Below, piece after piece: positions 36,129 to 50,264 of a DNA stretch of 64,000 bases. The stretch's first letter is position 1, and each line of letters begins with the position of its first letter. The position numbers and the translations under genes were made by a program. The notes beneath the pieces are model-generated. The model ran no database searches and was not told the origin of the DNA. It saw only the letters and a program-made list of their open reading frames with translations. The stretch covers positions 148,078-212,077 of the forward strand of contig JABANP010000045.1 in the NCBI GenBank assembly GCA_013115135.1. Direction: 5' to 3'. The DNA comes from Perkinsus olseni. Its lineage: Eukaryota; Perkinsozoa; Perkinsida; Perkinsidae.

Positions 36129-37791
36129 ATGGATGATCTAGACTTCGATCAAGTGGAGCAGCTCATGGACCAGCAGCAGCAACAAGGGAGAGGAGAAGGA
36201 GGACAGCAAGCAGACAATAGGGCAGCAAGACGACGGGATAACCCACAATATGATGATGAGTACTGACTTGAACTTGAGAAGTATAACGATAGTAATCATC
36301 AAACTAGTCATCATTGTAGTGTCATTATTACACGACGACCATCGAGACAACGTTATGATGAGTATAAAAACGGCGGCGATAGAGATAATACGGCGTCTTA
36401 TCAGAAGCGAGAGGGTGATGATGAATATAATGATGGTAGTAGTAGTGCTGCTTATTATGGTAAAATGATTATGGTTCTGCTGCTGGCCAGGGTCAAGGAG
36501 GGGGAGTAGTCAGAGGATGGCAGATAGAACTAGTAGAGATGATGGACATCATCATCATCATTCGAGGTTTGATGCTACCATATGCTACCATCTTGCACCT
36601 CGTCATAGGTCGTCGCATCGTCGTTATAATGACTATGATGCGCAACAAGCATCCTCATCGAATCGTCGTCATCATGATGATGATCGACGACGAGAAGAGC
36701 AAGAGAGTGAGCATCATCATCATCATCATCATCAGAGTGGTGGTGGTGGTGATGAGAGAACCCGTATGGTGCAGCAAGCCCACAGGGATGACTGTACAGT
36801 GATGGTGATGGGTATACACCCTAAGTGCACGGAAAGGGAGGTATATGTCTTCATGAGCCAAAACGCTGGTAAAGTACGTGATGTCCAAGTTATAAGGGAT
36901 CCTCGTAATAATAATAACATTCAACATCATCATCATCAACAACAAGAGTATTGATTGTGGTAGTTATTATTATTGTTTATGAACTGTGTAGGTACCAACA
37001 GATCTAAAGGTGTGGCTTATGTCGAATTTTATACGCCTGATTCAATATTGAAGGCATTAGCATGCAATGGCCAAGCACTAATGGGGCACCCAATACGCAG
37101 TAATAATAACAACAACAACAGCATCAGCATCAACGATATCACCACCACCACCACCATTGTTGTTGTTGTCATCAGTCCAAGCGTCTCAAGCAGAAAAGAA
37201 TCGTGCAGCAGAAGCAGCCAGAGTAGTGCAAAATCAACAACAAGATCTTCCTATGAGAGTGTACCAGTCTTCGCCTCTATCATCATCTTCATCATCAGTA
37301 TTGGTGGTATTATTATTATGTTAGTTATGTGGGAGGCCTCACTGGAGTATTGATATATCTTCAAGAATCTGAGATACGCAAACTATTCTCCCCCTTTGGT
37401 GATATACAAGCAATCGAGATTGCCAAATCACCATATACAAACAGACCAAGAGGTTTTGCTTTCGTCATGTAATAATCGTACTAGTCATACTATTACTTCG
37501 TCGTCGTCGTCTGTCTACCATTATGTTGATGGTCTTGTTATTGTTATTGTTGTCAGATATTCTCGAGCCTGCGATGCTCGGGTAGCAATCGCTGCTATGC
37601 ATAAGTATCGTATTGCTGATTCAACTCTTGAAGTCGGTTATCTAGCATCGGCTGTTAATACTGCATTATTATCACAAACCATGGACAACAACAACAACAT
37701 TCCTACGCAACAACAAGAAGAAGGAGGCAGTGGTGGTGGTGGTAGGATGATGCCTCCATTACCACCACATGGTGTCGTGCCGATGTATTAA
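36129..37791 (+). CDS. RBM39: RBM39/HCC1-like RNA-binding splicing factor
   Basis: Serine/arginine-type splicing factor with RRM domains. The ATG at 36129 opens MDDLDFDQVEQLMDQQ. Downstream is a His/Arg/Asp-rich region (36517-36750) in place of the animal RS domain. RRM1: DDCTVMVMGIHPKCTEREVY, NAGKVRDVQVIRDPR, then across an intron SKGVAYVEFYTPDSILKALA with NGQALMGHPI. The linker AEKNRAAEAARVVQNQQQ (about 37190-37240) matches the family signature VQASQAEKNRAA. RRM2: MRVYVGGLTG..., KLFSPFGDIQAIEIAKSPYT, RPRGFAFV, then RVAIAAMHKYRIADSTLEVG. It ends in Gly and Pro stretches before TAA at 37789-37791. Introns are short and CAA/ATC-rich. No UHM-type third RRM is visible within this span. Confidence 0.82.
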
Positions 37792-38004
37792 CCGCCACTA
37801 TAATGATATTACATTGTGATGGTGGTGGTGGTTATGGTGATAGTAGTATTATGGGTTAACTAGTACTCGATACCACGTTTAGCATCATCAACCAGTCTTG
37901 CGTTGGTCGTCTAACAACAAGAAGAACTTGGAACATAGGTCTCCGGGCATCTCTCCCGTAATGATGATACTTTTGTTGTTATTTTTTTTGTTGCCCTTTT
38001 GAAA

Positions 38005-41000
38005 ATGGTCAGGAGAACAGCTGCTGCTGCTGCCAGTGCTACAGGTGCTAAGAGCAGCAATGCCTATCATCACACTGATAATAGTGTTGGAGATCATCAA
38101 CGAGCATCCATCAACAACAACAACGGTGCCATTAGGCGTGATGACGATAATACTACACAACAAATGCATAGAGGCGGCGGTGGTGGCCTCTTGTTGCCAT
38201 CATATATGGTAACAACAACATCATCATCACCATCAACGACAACGACGACGATGTTGCTCATTATATAAGTGTTTTATTCCTACTTGTCCTGTTCAGTTGG
38301 TGATAATATTGTTCATCATTACTGTTATAGTTGGTATATTCACCTTTAAAGCACAGCAAGAGTGTGTGGCCATACGAAGAGAGTTGTAATAATAATAACA
38401 AGAAGAAGGACGCCTGCACTATTGAGCCATGATGCCTGTTGTTGTTGGTATCAGGATGTATCGAGAGAATGAGCTGTTAGAAGCACAAGCTCAATTGAAG
38501 GATAGGAGTATCATGCCATCATCATCATCATCGGGTAAGGAAGGAGGGAGAGGCCGTGGAACAACAACTGGTCGTAACAACGATGATGATACTTATCATA
38601 TCAATAGTAGTCGTGGTCGTTGTAGGTGGTGGTGGTGGTCGATGGTCCTCCTGTAATTGTAGGTAATGATGATGATGCGAGTATTATGGAAGAGATCGGT
38701 GTATTGCGGAATGAGATAGTAAAGTTGAATGAAGATAAGAATGAGTTTGATGAGGAAATAGAAGCAGCCAATGGGAATATATCAACTCATTTATCAAAGT
38801 TAGTGGAGAGGTATGGTATGTATCTAGCCAATACACTCTCTACTACCAACAACAACAACAACGTTATCATCGCGCACTACCAACCCAACACTTTGAGGAC
38901 AATAATACAACTCACAACTCAAGATGGCCCTTCTCAAGGAGATGGAAACAACAATGAACACCATCATCATCATGATGATGATGATGCTCAATTAAAAAGT
39001 AATAAGCGTGTGATATCGTCGATATGCTATTCTACAGCAACAACCATGCCGTGATGAATTTGTTCATAGTATCATCATCGTCATCATCATCATCGTCGTC
39101 AGATTGGATGCTTGATCATGTTATCGACCGTATTGGTTTGGATGTTAATATAATGTCATCACATACCAAGGGTGGTGAGATGTATTATCAAATAGATGTA
39201 TTAAGATTGACATTGTTGAGATTATTATCAATACCACAACCAGTAACTAATGATAACAACAACAACAACAACGACCACCATACCACAATATCGAGGATAA
39301 GTAAGTCTCAGCGACTGGTCATCACTATTATCAGTAATGGTGATGGATATACTATCAGGTACCTGGGTATCCAAGTGTATTCATATTGCGGTAGAAGTTA
39401 ATGACAATGCAAAAGGCAATTATGAGGAGTTTGAGTAAGTATCATCATCATCAGCAACACTGCTGCTGCTGCTGCTGGTAGTTGTATTATTACCATTATA
39501 TTCACCCTCTTCTTGATCATTTTACTGCGCATTCTCAGATACTTAGTCGATAGAAATGATAATATAGCATCATTAAGGGATGAAGTTATCGAGTGGAAGA
39601 CCACTGAGCATATTCCAAAATCGGCAGTCTGGGCAGCAGCGACAGCTTCGTAGTCATCATCATACCACTACTACTACTAGTAGTACTACTCTCCCTGATA
39701 CCATTGTTATCGTGGTCACAGCAGCCCAGCAATAGTGTTGATAATAGTGGATATCGTTTTCTCTCAACAAGTGTTTCTGAAAGGTGTTCATTATTATGTT
39801 ATCATCCCATTTTCGGATCATATGGATCATAGTAATGATAATCGTCGTTATCAACAGCATCATCATCATCAGCCGCCGCATCATCATCCGAGAGTTTACA
39901 GTATCCTCCCTCTTGTTGTTCTTCTTTCCATCATATGCCCGTTGTTCGTACCGATAATAATATCATCCCGGATGTACCACTCTCAACTAGCAGCATTCAT
40001 CCAGTAGTATTATTGGTAGTATCTTTATCATTGTCAACCTACTCGAGTTGTTCATGTTGTTGTTTTTGTGTGTCAGGTAAGATACATGATTGCTGATGAT
40101 CGTCATTCATTGGAGTATGGGAATATCGATATGTTACGTAAATTATTGTTGCATGGGGAGGAGAACAAGGAGGAGGGGGAGGTGGACGGCCACAATGTTA
40201 ATAATACTGATACACCATTACTACGACTCCAACTACCACCTGGTGGTAGTCATGATGATGATGGTGGTGGTGGTATGGCAATAAAGAGAGAACATATTAT
40301 AGCTGCATTAGCTGTCATATCATCATCTAGTTATTATGATCATGATGGTACTCATAGTAGAAGTACTAGTCATGTCAAGCGGAAACGGAGTAGAGATGAT
40401 GATGATGGACGGGGGCAGCAGCAGCAGCAACAGCATGAACGTGTCGTGCATCGGGGCACAGGCCTGCATGATAGTCGGGTAGACGATAATAATAATAATA
40501 AGATTAAAAAGCAGAGATTACGTCGACGAACGGCAACAGAAGTAGCAGAAGTAGCGGCATCTCCTGATACGGATCTCCATCGTGATGGTGATAACGACCA
40601 GGTTGATGATGATATTATCATTATCGACAAAGATTGGTTATTAGATATGGGAAGGAGATCAATGAGCATCGCATCAGTAATGATGATCTATCTTACCATT
40701 ACCAGACAGGTATTATGATAATGTTGATCAGGCTCGACGGTTATGTGATGATATTGGTATAGATCATCAGAGTATGATGATGATGATAGAGAAATCTGAG
40801 TTGATATCAGCCATTGTAGATGCAGTGTGGGAAATGGATACTAAACAGTAATGACCATGTTAATGATGATGATAACCATTAATAATCGTTCATGACTTAT
40901 CAGCTTATACTGGTTGTATAACAAAAACAACATCATGGTACCACCATCGGGAGTACCATCATCATCATGGTCGGAGTGTGGCGAGGGACGAGTAAGAAGA

Positions 41001-43131
41001 GAGTTATTGAGGGGTATCGTAGAGGGTAAGCACTATAAGAATAAGGTAATATGAAGATAATCATCACAGTAGTGGTATTAGGACAGGATATAATTTCATG
41101 TTGTAGGGTCCAGTGGAGGGATCATCTCAAGTATCATCATCATCATTACCCTTACCGCTATTGACATTGTCATCATCATCAAAACTCATGCATCTAGCTA
41201 AAACAAATCCATTTAAATTGTTCGCCCTGAGGGACTCAACAACAAATGACATGAATGGAGGTCAACGTGGGGAACATGACGTGGATGATGATGATGATGA
41301 GGCAACTGTAGAAAGTAATAACAAGCATTAACCAAGAATAGTCCTTGGTAGTCGTGGTGGTGGCGATTACTATTATCAGATTTAAGTAAATCATTCTTGA
41401 GACTTCTACCATTCGTGGAAGATGAGAAGGTGAAGAGAGCTATAAGGGAGGCCAAACGGCATGTATCATCATCACTACCACATCATCAACTACACCCATC
41501 AACTTCAGGTGGAAACTGAAATCAAATTGAGATATCGTAGAAGTACAAGAGAAGATAATAAAGGAGATGATCGAGGTTGTGGCGAGGGTATTGGCGAGTC
41601 ATCACAGCCGAAGTCATCCTTCTTCGGTGATGATAATAATAATAAGAGTAGACTAGCCTCACCACCACCAGCAGCATCATCATCCTATGGGGGGAGTAGT
41701 GGTATTGATTGGGATTGTGACTTCGGAAGGATCATACATCAAGCCATCAATAATCCACAATGCCCCTTCAAGACATTAGGATTGGATTCGAAACTGACAA
41801 ATACAATAACTGGTAATAGTATGATACTACCGCTCCTTGCCCGAATCAATAATATATTATTATTAGATGTGAAGAAGAGATGGGCTAAACTCATTCTTAC
41901 ACTCCACCCTGATAAAGTACCATTGAATTGGAAAAGGGCAGGAGGCAGCATCAGCAGCAGCAGAAGTGATGAGGATGATGATACGAAGCACAATAGTATC
42001 ATGCTACTACTAGGGGAAGCCGTTCAAAAAGTCAATGATGCCAAAAAGAAAGTGACAACAACAACCACTATGATGATGAGGATGCATATCATCATCATTA
42101 GCGTGCTTCATTCAGTGCGAAGCAGAGCTGAAAGTGGGAGAACTCAGAAGACCGTATCAACCATTAATAAGAGGGTATGATGATGATGACGAGAGGCAAG
42201 AGGGGAATGATCATCATCATAATCCTCATGGATCATATAAAATAGCGAAGAGTAAAACTGGTAGGAGAACGATAGAGGTAATACTGGTGCCTAGCACTGC
42301 TGTGAATCATTATTATAATAAGCAGATACATTGGATGTCGTCATCCTCCTCCTCATCCTCTGCCACAGATGATGCGAGCCAAAGTCGTAAGGTAGAGAAA
42401 TATCATATCTTCCTTCAAAGGCCTGATAAGAATGATAAGTAATAATAATAATGATGATAGTAGCCATGATGATGATAGTAGCCATGATGATGAGTATTTA
42501 CTCGTTCAAGATATCCAGTTGGTACAGTCCAAGATAGTAGTGACCCCTGGGTGGTCATATCAGAAGATGATGTCAGGTGATGATGATGATCACCGCCACC
42601 CCAAGCATCATCATCATCATACTACTTCATTTAGGTTTACCAACTTTTTCGCATATGACAAGATTATTGTATATATAACGGCTTACAATGCAGCTGGTCA
42701 TTCTGAGCCTCTAACGATTGAGGTCCCTCTATCGGGTGGTATCAAATTCCCTAATAACTTCGTCACCATCAAGACACATCAACAACGACAAGCAGCAGCA
42801 GCAGGAGGACGAGAACAACAAAGTTATGCGAATTATAATTATACTAACGGGCAACCATCATCATTTAATAACAACAACTCGTATCATTTAAATGATGTTG
42901 TATCATCATTATACCTAGTCCGCAATGATATAACATCATTAAGATCAAGATTGGGTAGATTGAGGGTGGAAGATTTGAAAGCTATCATCAGGTAACGTCC
43001 CGACTAGGTCATATTGTCCATTGTTATTTGTTATCAGGTTCAATCTTAGAGAAGTGCCGCGTGGCAATAAACCACTTTTGATTGAAACTCTTACTGATGC
43101 TGTGATCAACAATCGTCTAACAACTCAGTAA
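38005..43131 (+). CDS. large membrane coiled-coil protein with J-domain, Fn3-like and SAP segments
   Basis: Rebuilt from many exons, mostly joined in phase. Order: Ala/Asn-rich N-terminus, one transmembrane helix (LFIITVIVGIFTF, about 38330), coiled coils (ENELLEAQAQLKDR; IGVLRNEIVKLNEDKNEFDE, about 38700), a helical region (NYEEFEYLVDRNDNIASLRD across an intron at about 39430-39540), and a SAP-like helix pair (QARRLCDDIGIDHQSM then IEKSELISAIVDAV, about 40730-40830). Next a J-domain: FKTLGLDSKLT, KKRWAKLILTLHPDK (HPD at 41905-41913) and VQKVNDAKKKCEAELK. Then a fibronectin-III-like strand pair (YDKIIVYITAYNAAGHSEP, about 42660) and a C-terminal SAP domain (RLRVEDLKAIIR to NKPLLIETLTDAVINNR). 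The J-domain suggests an Hsp70 partner; SAP suggests nucleic-acid binding. It may be two genes, splitting near 40080. Confidence 0.5.
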
Positions 43132-43285
43132 AGATGATTCTTGTCGCGATAATAACAATACTCATGCTGCATGTTTATCTTAAGAGTTTCCAGAGGAATA
43201 TAGTCGTAAGGTTACCAGTATTTCCGAGTGTAACAAACGACATTAAACTCATCGTGAACTCAACAATTCACTGAGGATAATACAA

Positions 43286-43933
43286 TCACGTTGGCGTCAG
43301 AACAGTGCTGCTGTCCTCCTCCTGTTTATCATCTTTCTCCTGCATAGCACTCGAGAATTGCTTCTTGAATTCTCTGAGTAATGCTTGCTGATCGTCGAGT
43401 CTATCACGGGAATTACGTAAATCGGCAATATGCTCATTAACCTGAGGACATGGTCATCATCATCAGCACACCATGATGTTACTACAGTGGACTTCAAATG
43501 CTCATAACTTCCTGATTCAGCACTTCGGAATATAGCTGATAAGACATCCTCTGGTACTACTAGTGTTGAAGTCCAGCAGCAGCACGATTCGTCTTCTTTT
43601 TGTTGCCGTCCCTCATCGACGGATGATGTTTTAACTAACCTTAGGGCTTCCCCTTCCTCTCGCAATCTATTTAGTTGTTTGATAAGTCGTATCAAAGAAT
43701 CCGATACATCCGTCATTTTACGAGTATCTGTCCTACTCATCACTGGTTTCTTATCATCGTCATCAACCGTATGATGATGTTCTGAACAATGTACAGCATC
43801 CACATTGATGGTAGAAGCAATACTCATACTACTACTACTACCAGTATTCCCCTTATCATTACTTCTATCGTCTTCATACTGTTCATCATCATCCCCTTGA
43901 ACCATCCTATTATCGATAGTGCCGCAAAGGTGC

Positions 43934-43964
<31 letters not shown>

Positions 43965-44136
43965 AATGATGATTGGTCCCGTGTTAGGAGGATACTTTGG
44001 TGAATATTACCAGTATTTTGAGTAATGATCCGTGAATATCAGTCAAAACATCATCTTGACTAGTAGAAGCAATAGGTGATTCTACTGTTCGATCAGTGAT
44101 CTCCCCTTCTTCTTGTTTACCTTCATCGTTAGTCAT
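43286..44136 (-). CDS. small acidic coiled-coil protein
   Basis: Family not recognised. The ATG at 44134-44136 opens MTNDEGKQEEGEITDRTVES. An in-phase exon follows (HLCGTIDNRMVQGDDDEQ), then Ser/Asp-rich sequence and a helical core: KMTDVSDSLIRLIKQLNRLR (about 43690), EDVLSAIFRSAESGSYEHLK, and after an intron of about 50 nt VNEHIADLRNSRDRLDDQQA with EFKKQFSSAM, ending VLTPT and TGA at 43286-43288. The heptad pattern suggests a dimerising or scaffold subunit. It converges with the J-domain gene 154 bp away. Confidence 0.6.
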
Positions 44137-44526
44137 CAGGGGAACTATGATGAATAACTAATGAATGATCATCATCATCATCTGTATAACACAACTAATA
44201 ATTAGTGTCGATATATTCGATGATAATAATAATTATCATGGTACATATCTCTCGTAACCTGAATCCCAATCATCATAATCATCTATCCTCCCTGATGGTA
44301 TACTGCTGCTGATGCTGCTGTTCATATTAATATACGTATCATCACCATGGTCGTCATTATGATGATGATGATGATGAACACCTATCGGTAATATGAACAA
44401 CAGCATCAACAGCCTTGTTGCATTGATGGTACATGGGCAGAGGTCAGGGAAGCCATTTCTCCTTAATAGTATCTTCCTTGAGTAACGGCGGTTATGATGG
44501 TAGCCTGTATCGATACTATCGACACT
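44137..44526. other. intergenic region between two minus-strand genes
   Basis: 390 bp with ATC/GAT and ATA runs and no supported exon. Probably the promoter of the small coiled-coil gene plus the 3' UTR of the glycosyltransferase. Confidence 0.4.
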
Positions 44527-47505
44527 TTACTTATATGCTCGCCAAACATTACGATCTTGCCCATTATCATTTGGCCTTCCCATGCTGCTCGTATTGTTGT
44601 CATCATCATCATCATCAATATTCCACATACATATCATTTCTTCCGGGGTTACATGATGTACAGCCCATGTCCTATTATGATGTATTTGTGAGAATTTATG
44701 CTCGCAATACGGATTGAGCGCAATCCTGTTCTCGTCTTTATCATCAATAACAACATGTGTGCTCCTATTGGATACCAGTAGGTATCTAACGTTCATCATG
44801 ACAACAAGATGATGAGAGTTACTATCATTATAACATGAAATATCCAAGTGCAGCATCATCTGGATGAGGTAATTCATCATCATCATCATCATCATCAGTA
44901 GCAGCAGTAGCAGCAGTAGCAGTAGCAGCAGGGTTGTCTCCTTTTCCCCTACTCGTTGATAATAATATATTACTAATCTGTTCCAAGTTAGCATTAATAA
45001 TCATAGTTAATAAATCCATCGATATAACGAATAATACACCCCGGGCGTATGGCTGGAATATATCAGCATCATTCTCAGGGAATTGAGTATATGAATTATA
45101 CTCTTTAATATTATCTTTATCCCTTGATACCGAGCTAAGATAGGCAAATGACCCCCACCAGTACCTACAACAGCATTAATAGAATCATAATGAGAATAAT
45201 CATCATTACTATGATGACCATGTTGTTGTTGTTGTTATTACCTCACTGGTATTGTATGATATAATAATTGATGTATCAACGGCATCGGTCTTAAGTATAC
45301 GTCATCATCAACTCTTATGAAATACCTTATGCTGTTACTCATCATCATCTTATTCTCGTTTACTATCCATTCATACCTGATTAATATGGCCAGCATGATC
45401 ATCATCATCAGCAGCAGCAGCAGAAGGAGAATGGACAAGAATGGGGTAGTTCAAGTAGTACGAGTAGTATTACATTAGTATACTCTTCTTAGTTAAATGT
45501 CTATACCCTTCCGTAACATGTAATTCGACAATATCATCATACGCCAGCCTTTCCTAAAGCCACCAATGCAACGATAACATCATCATCATCATCAACCACC
45601 ACCACTACCCGTGATATTCCATCTTCTTCTTTTTCAGACTCATGATGCCTCTCACGATCATCTTGTCCACCAACAAAGAATTTATAAACCTGTCATCATC
45701 ACTGCTGTTATTGTTGAATGCAACTGTAGTTCTCCTTTTCCTCGGTGTGCATTAAGAATAATAATAATAACAACAGCGGGGGGCAGTAGTACGGATCTTG
45801 TTACTAGTATTATTATTACCGTTGTGGTAGTATCATCATCATCATCACGATTGTTATTGAGGTGAAGTGTGTTGATGTTTTTTATCCATGTATCTCTTAT
45901 AGCCTGTCTTTGCTTATAATTATCTCTTTTACTCAATATCCCCATGAATATTATAACAGTGGAATTGATGGTCCTCTTATTCTTCTTCTTCTTGTTCTTC
46001 TGCTGTTGTTGTTGTTGTAGTTTACATAGAGTACATGCAGTTGTTGTAAGCCTAGATTCAGGTGGTATGCCATAATGATATATGAAGGAATCTTGAAGAT
46101 ACCTCAGGTTCAGATATCGATACATGATAATATCATCGAGACGGTTATGATTATCAATATGATAATGTTGATGAGAATAATCATCATTGCCGCCGCCGCC
46201 ATCATCCGCATTCTCAGGTGGTGATGAAGATGAAGAAGAAGATAGATGTATCATATTCAACAGAAACGGTATAGCCTCGGTATAATTGAATGTTGATGTT
46301 GATGCTGTTGATGATGTTATTCTCCATAACGCATCTTCTGCTCTGATACCCAATGGTATCCAAAACTTTGAGTCTCTTGATTGTACTATGAGTATGGTAT
46401 GATATTCTGCTGCCTTTAATAATATCATAGGAGGATAAGAATATCCACCAAATAGTAATGGATCAGCAGAATCACCATCATTATTATCACGATAGATAAT
46501 TGTGAATATATACTCACGTAATGCTTCCTGCAATATCTTATTATTATCATAATCCACGATGACACTAGACGATGATGATGATGATGATGATATAATAAAG
46601 TAAACATTACGAGTCCCCAGTGCGGCAACAGCCTCGACAACATCTCTATTATTATTATTATACATATACTCCCTAGACGACGTGTCTGCTGTGATGTTGA
46701 AGCGGTTATTTGTTATGAATACAGCCGATAATAGTCTCTTCTTGTTGGTGATAAGGCTTGTCAGAGGGATCTCATTATATACATTATCATCGAAATGGTA
46801 TCTCATTCTTCTAATATCATCATCATATTCTTCTAGGTGTGGATAATGATGATGATGATGATGTGTTACTCGATGATCATCAATTGCTGCTGCTGCAGCT
46901 CCTCTGAATGGTGGATAGGTCCTCAGCTCAGCCATGCTCTTGTTGCTGTTAGTATTGATACTGAAGTATGATTTGGTATATAAGGTAATGTTGAATAATA
47001 ACATCATATCATCATCATCATAACTAATATTGTCATCTATAAGTGCAACATTACATATATCACTTTGTTCTCGTTGCTGCTGCCCTTCACTAACAGGATA
47101 ATTACTCCTTCTATTATAGTAATTGTGGAATCGATATAAGTTAACGACAATCGAACGGCCACCATAATCATCATCATCATAATCATCATCATGGTCGTGA
47201 TGGGCACAGGTTATATTACCTTTATACCACCATAATGTATTACTTGTATCATCATCATCATCACCATATGCGTCTTGTCTCCATAGTACAGTAGAAGTGG
47301 CCGCAGCAGTAGTGGTAGTAGTAGTAGAATTAATTCTATTATACACCCTGTCATATAACATATTAATCCTTTCAGTATGAATAGCATCATCATCATGATT
47401 ATCATCATAACGGTTCGGTGAGGATGTAAACGTTATATTATCATTCTTACCACTACCATCTACTACTACTCCCATTATTATTATGATGATGATGATACCA
47501 AGCAC
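44527..47505 (-). CDS. GT31-family beta-1,3-glycosyltransferase
   Basis: Golgi-type glycosyltransferase of the beta-1,3-galactosyltransferase family, which transfers UDP-sugars to glycoprotein or glycolipid acceptors. A long N-terminal stem with Asn/Asp runs (47480-46030) precedes the catalytic core: VIIFMGILSKRDNYKQRQAI then RDTW (about 45920, the R-x-x-IRxTW motif), ERLAYDDIVELHVTEGYRHL and TKKSILM (about 45520), and YFIRVDDDVYLRPMPLIHQL (about 45290), where DDD is the metal/UDP-binding DxD motif. Then SFAYLSSVSRDK, QPYARGVLFVISMDLL and LPHPDDAALGYFM (the E/D-D-V-xx-G motif position), ending WAVHHVTPEEMICMW before TAA at 44527. Upstream exons and the start are uncertain: a signal-anchor near 47500 is hydrophobic but may partly be intron. 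Confidence 0.83.
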
Positions 47506-47971
47506 TGGCCGCTGGGGAACAGCAACATGGTGGATATTGATGTTATTAATGATGATGGCAATGATGATGATAAGAATGACAACTGAGAATAATTATGCTT
47601 CATCACGGAGACGCGTAGTGATCGATGTTCATATTATTACCCCTCCCTTCATCATCATCTACAACTATAACAACAACAACATATGAGTATCTCTGTGTAC
47701 CACTGTGTATTACACCGATAGCATCATCATCATCAGCAGCAGCAGCAGCAACTGCCGTGATCATCAACATAATTCCTCATAACATGCTTGTCTTCATGTT
47801 CTACATAGCCATCGTCATGACCACCATAATCATCAGATATAATCGTAAACGGTTTATGTGGTAGATAATAATATTATCGTAAATAACGGGAATAACTTAA
47901 GAATCGGATCATAGTATTATACCCATGTGATGATAATTATTCATGACAACACATGAGTGTTGTCGTTGTTG
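47506..47971. other. 466-bp region upstream of GT31 gene
   Basis: On the minus strand it reads MLLFPSGQCL at about 47520 and may contain the true first exon of the glycosyltransferase. The rest is low-complexity ATC/CAA sequence with no other supported gene. Confidence 0.35.
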
Positions 47972-49809
47972 TTAGCATCCTCTGACTGTAAGATATCTTA
48001 CACGACTTACACTATGAGTATCGTTGTTGTTATCATTAGTATCCGAGTATGTAGTGTTCATCATCATGTCGTTACTGGTAGTATCATCACGATCATCATC
48101 ATCATCACAGGGTGTTGGTGTTGGTGTTACGATAATGTTGCTATATTTATCCAAAACGTTAGTTATTAGGCATTTATCTCTAATTGATATTGGATGATTA
48201 TCCTTAGTATTCTCCAACAAATGTATAATAGCCTCCATACTCGGTGTATTCATCATATTTCTTATTATTCTATCATCACCTCCATCACCTTGTTTAATAT
48301 AATCATCATCAGGAGCAGAAGAAGCCTTGGTGATGTTTGATTGAGCAGTAGTATAATAATACTCTATCACACCATCCACTATTGTACATATATATTCATT
48401 ATACCTTGATGATGATGATGATGATGATGACCTTCTCGCACCATTCCCCTTTCCTAATCCTTCCTGTGGTCCAAATCCCAGTCTCTCATCAATGATCCAT
48501 TTACGTATCATATCGAAACCATTACCATCATAACAACGGCACGAGCTACTGTCAGGGTTATCATCTCTCCTCTGTGCTGTTGTTGTTGTTGTTGATGATG
48601 ATAGTAATCGAGTTATTGATAATGCACCAATAAAGAATAGAAATGCTAGTGTACGTGTTTTTAGTCTATTGATGTTATCCTCCTTCTCATCATCATCAAT
48701 AATATGATCATAATTAGGAGGATTTACTACATATTCATCATACATGCTTCGGCATTTCTTCATCAATATATCTTTGAAATGATATTCTGTTGGGCCGACG
48801 ACGACGACGATGAAGATGAAGGTGAAGATGAGCATGATGAGATGTTATGTAACAAATCAATATATAAATACAGTTGTTGCTTGTTACTAATATGATGTGT
48901 TCTGATCACTGCATTAAATATCAAATTTACCAATTTGGATATATTATCCTCATAATATCTCGACCACACGTCCCGATCATTGCAATTCTGAGCAGCAGCA
49001 GCAGCAGTATCATTATCATCAACCTTCATAATAATATCATTCAATATATCAAATGTTATTATATTTATATTATCGTGTGACACCTTATTAATCAATATTC
49101 GCCATTTCTTAGTTTTAATATCATCCATAGATTTCATCTTGGTCAAAGTAGCATTACTATCACGTAGTGTTAGTAAAGGGCCTTTACCCAACGACCCACC
49201 GTCATGAACCTCCAGCTGATGATTATTATTATGATGATGTCGTCGTAGTCCACTCTCCACCACTACTCCTGAATCATGGTCTCCATCAGTAATAGCGGAA
49301 CTCAATAGTTCTTCGATGGTTGTTGCCATATAATTGGATATAATACCATCATTATTAATACGATCAGCATCATCATCATCACAAACCCCATCTAATATTG
49401 TACTATTGGCATTAGTAAACTTATTATCACTAAGTAGTGGCACAGGGTTAAGCTGTGGTACTACTGGTGGTCCTCTACCATCATCATCCTCGTTATACGG
49501 CTTTGTAATCCTCTTCCCTTCCCCCTCTATTACTGTTGATGGCTGTGCTGTTACATCAGGTCCACAACTAGCATCATCTATCATAGGTGATGATGATACA
49601 TAATATCCATATCCAAATAATAGTAATGCTATACCTTCTATGATAATATCATACCACCAAGATACACCCACAACCACTACTGATGCAATGATCGTAACAA
49701 CTGGTGGCCGTATCGCTGTTATCATAGTATTATCATGTCGTTGGTGGTAGTAGTGAGATGAATGGTCATCATCATCATTGTTGTTGTTGTTACGATGAAT
49801 CAACTTCAC
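47972..49809 (-). CDS. membrane protein of unknown function
   Basis: Not recognised. The first exon (start 49809 if MKLIHRNN is the start) has a hydrophobic hairpin (VVTIIASVVVVGVSWWY; GIALLLFGYGYYV), then acidic and Asn-rich sequence, a regular segment KTKKWRILINKVSHDNINII, and SRYYEDNISKLVNLIFNAVI (about 48930). An in-phase junction near 48880 links HHI to KYHFKDILMKKCRSMYDEYV, followed by a third hydrophobic helix (TLAFLFFIGALSITRLL, about 48640) and a helical C-terminal part (SMEAIIHLLENTKDNHP, about 48220). An exon further upstream (EKCTKYLKHLNACK, about 50020) may belong to it or be a separate short gene. Confidence 0.5.
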
Positions 49810-50264
49810 TATACCCGTACGATCATGATATCTGATACCACACTCTGCTGCAGCAGTAGAAGTATCCTCCCTATATGATGATGATGATACCTGAATGATG
49901 GGTTATTTACAACTATGTATATATCGTACTACCTCCATGATGATGATGCTCCTGGGAATGATAACGGTCGCAACAACGCAACCCCTCGGTATCCTTTTAC
50001 ATGCATTTAGGTGTTTTAGATATTTCGTGCACTTTTCGTGCAATACATGATGACCATCATCTCGCCTGCGTTGCCGAGAACTGTTGTTGTTGTTGTAGCT
50101 GTTACTGCTGGTGTTATCGTCAGTAACTAAGTTACCTCTCCATTTTTCTACCCTCCTCCTCCTCGTCCTCCCCCTCGTACTCCGTACATCAACAATAATG
50201 AACAGGTGAGGCTTTACAACATAATGTTCATCATCAACTACTACCACTACTTAGCTAAGTACGG

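Noticed and set aside
36517..36950. Minus-strand poly-Met and poly-Thr open frames
   Set aside because: Shadows of ATC/CAT runs in the RBM39-like gene, as are most similar ORFs in the window.
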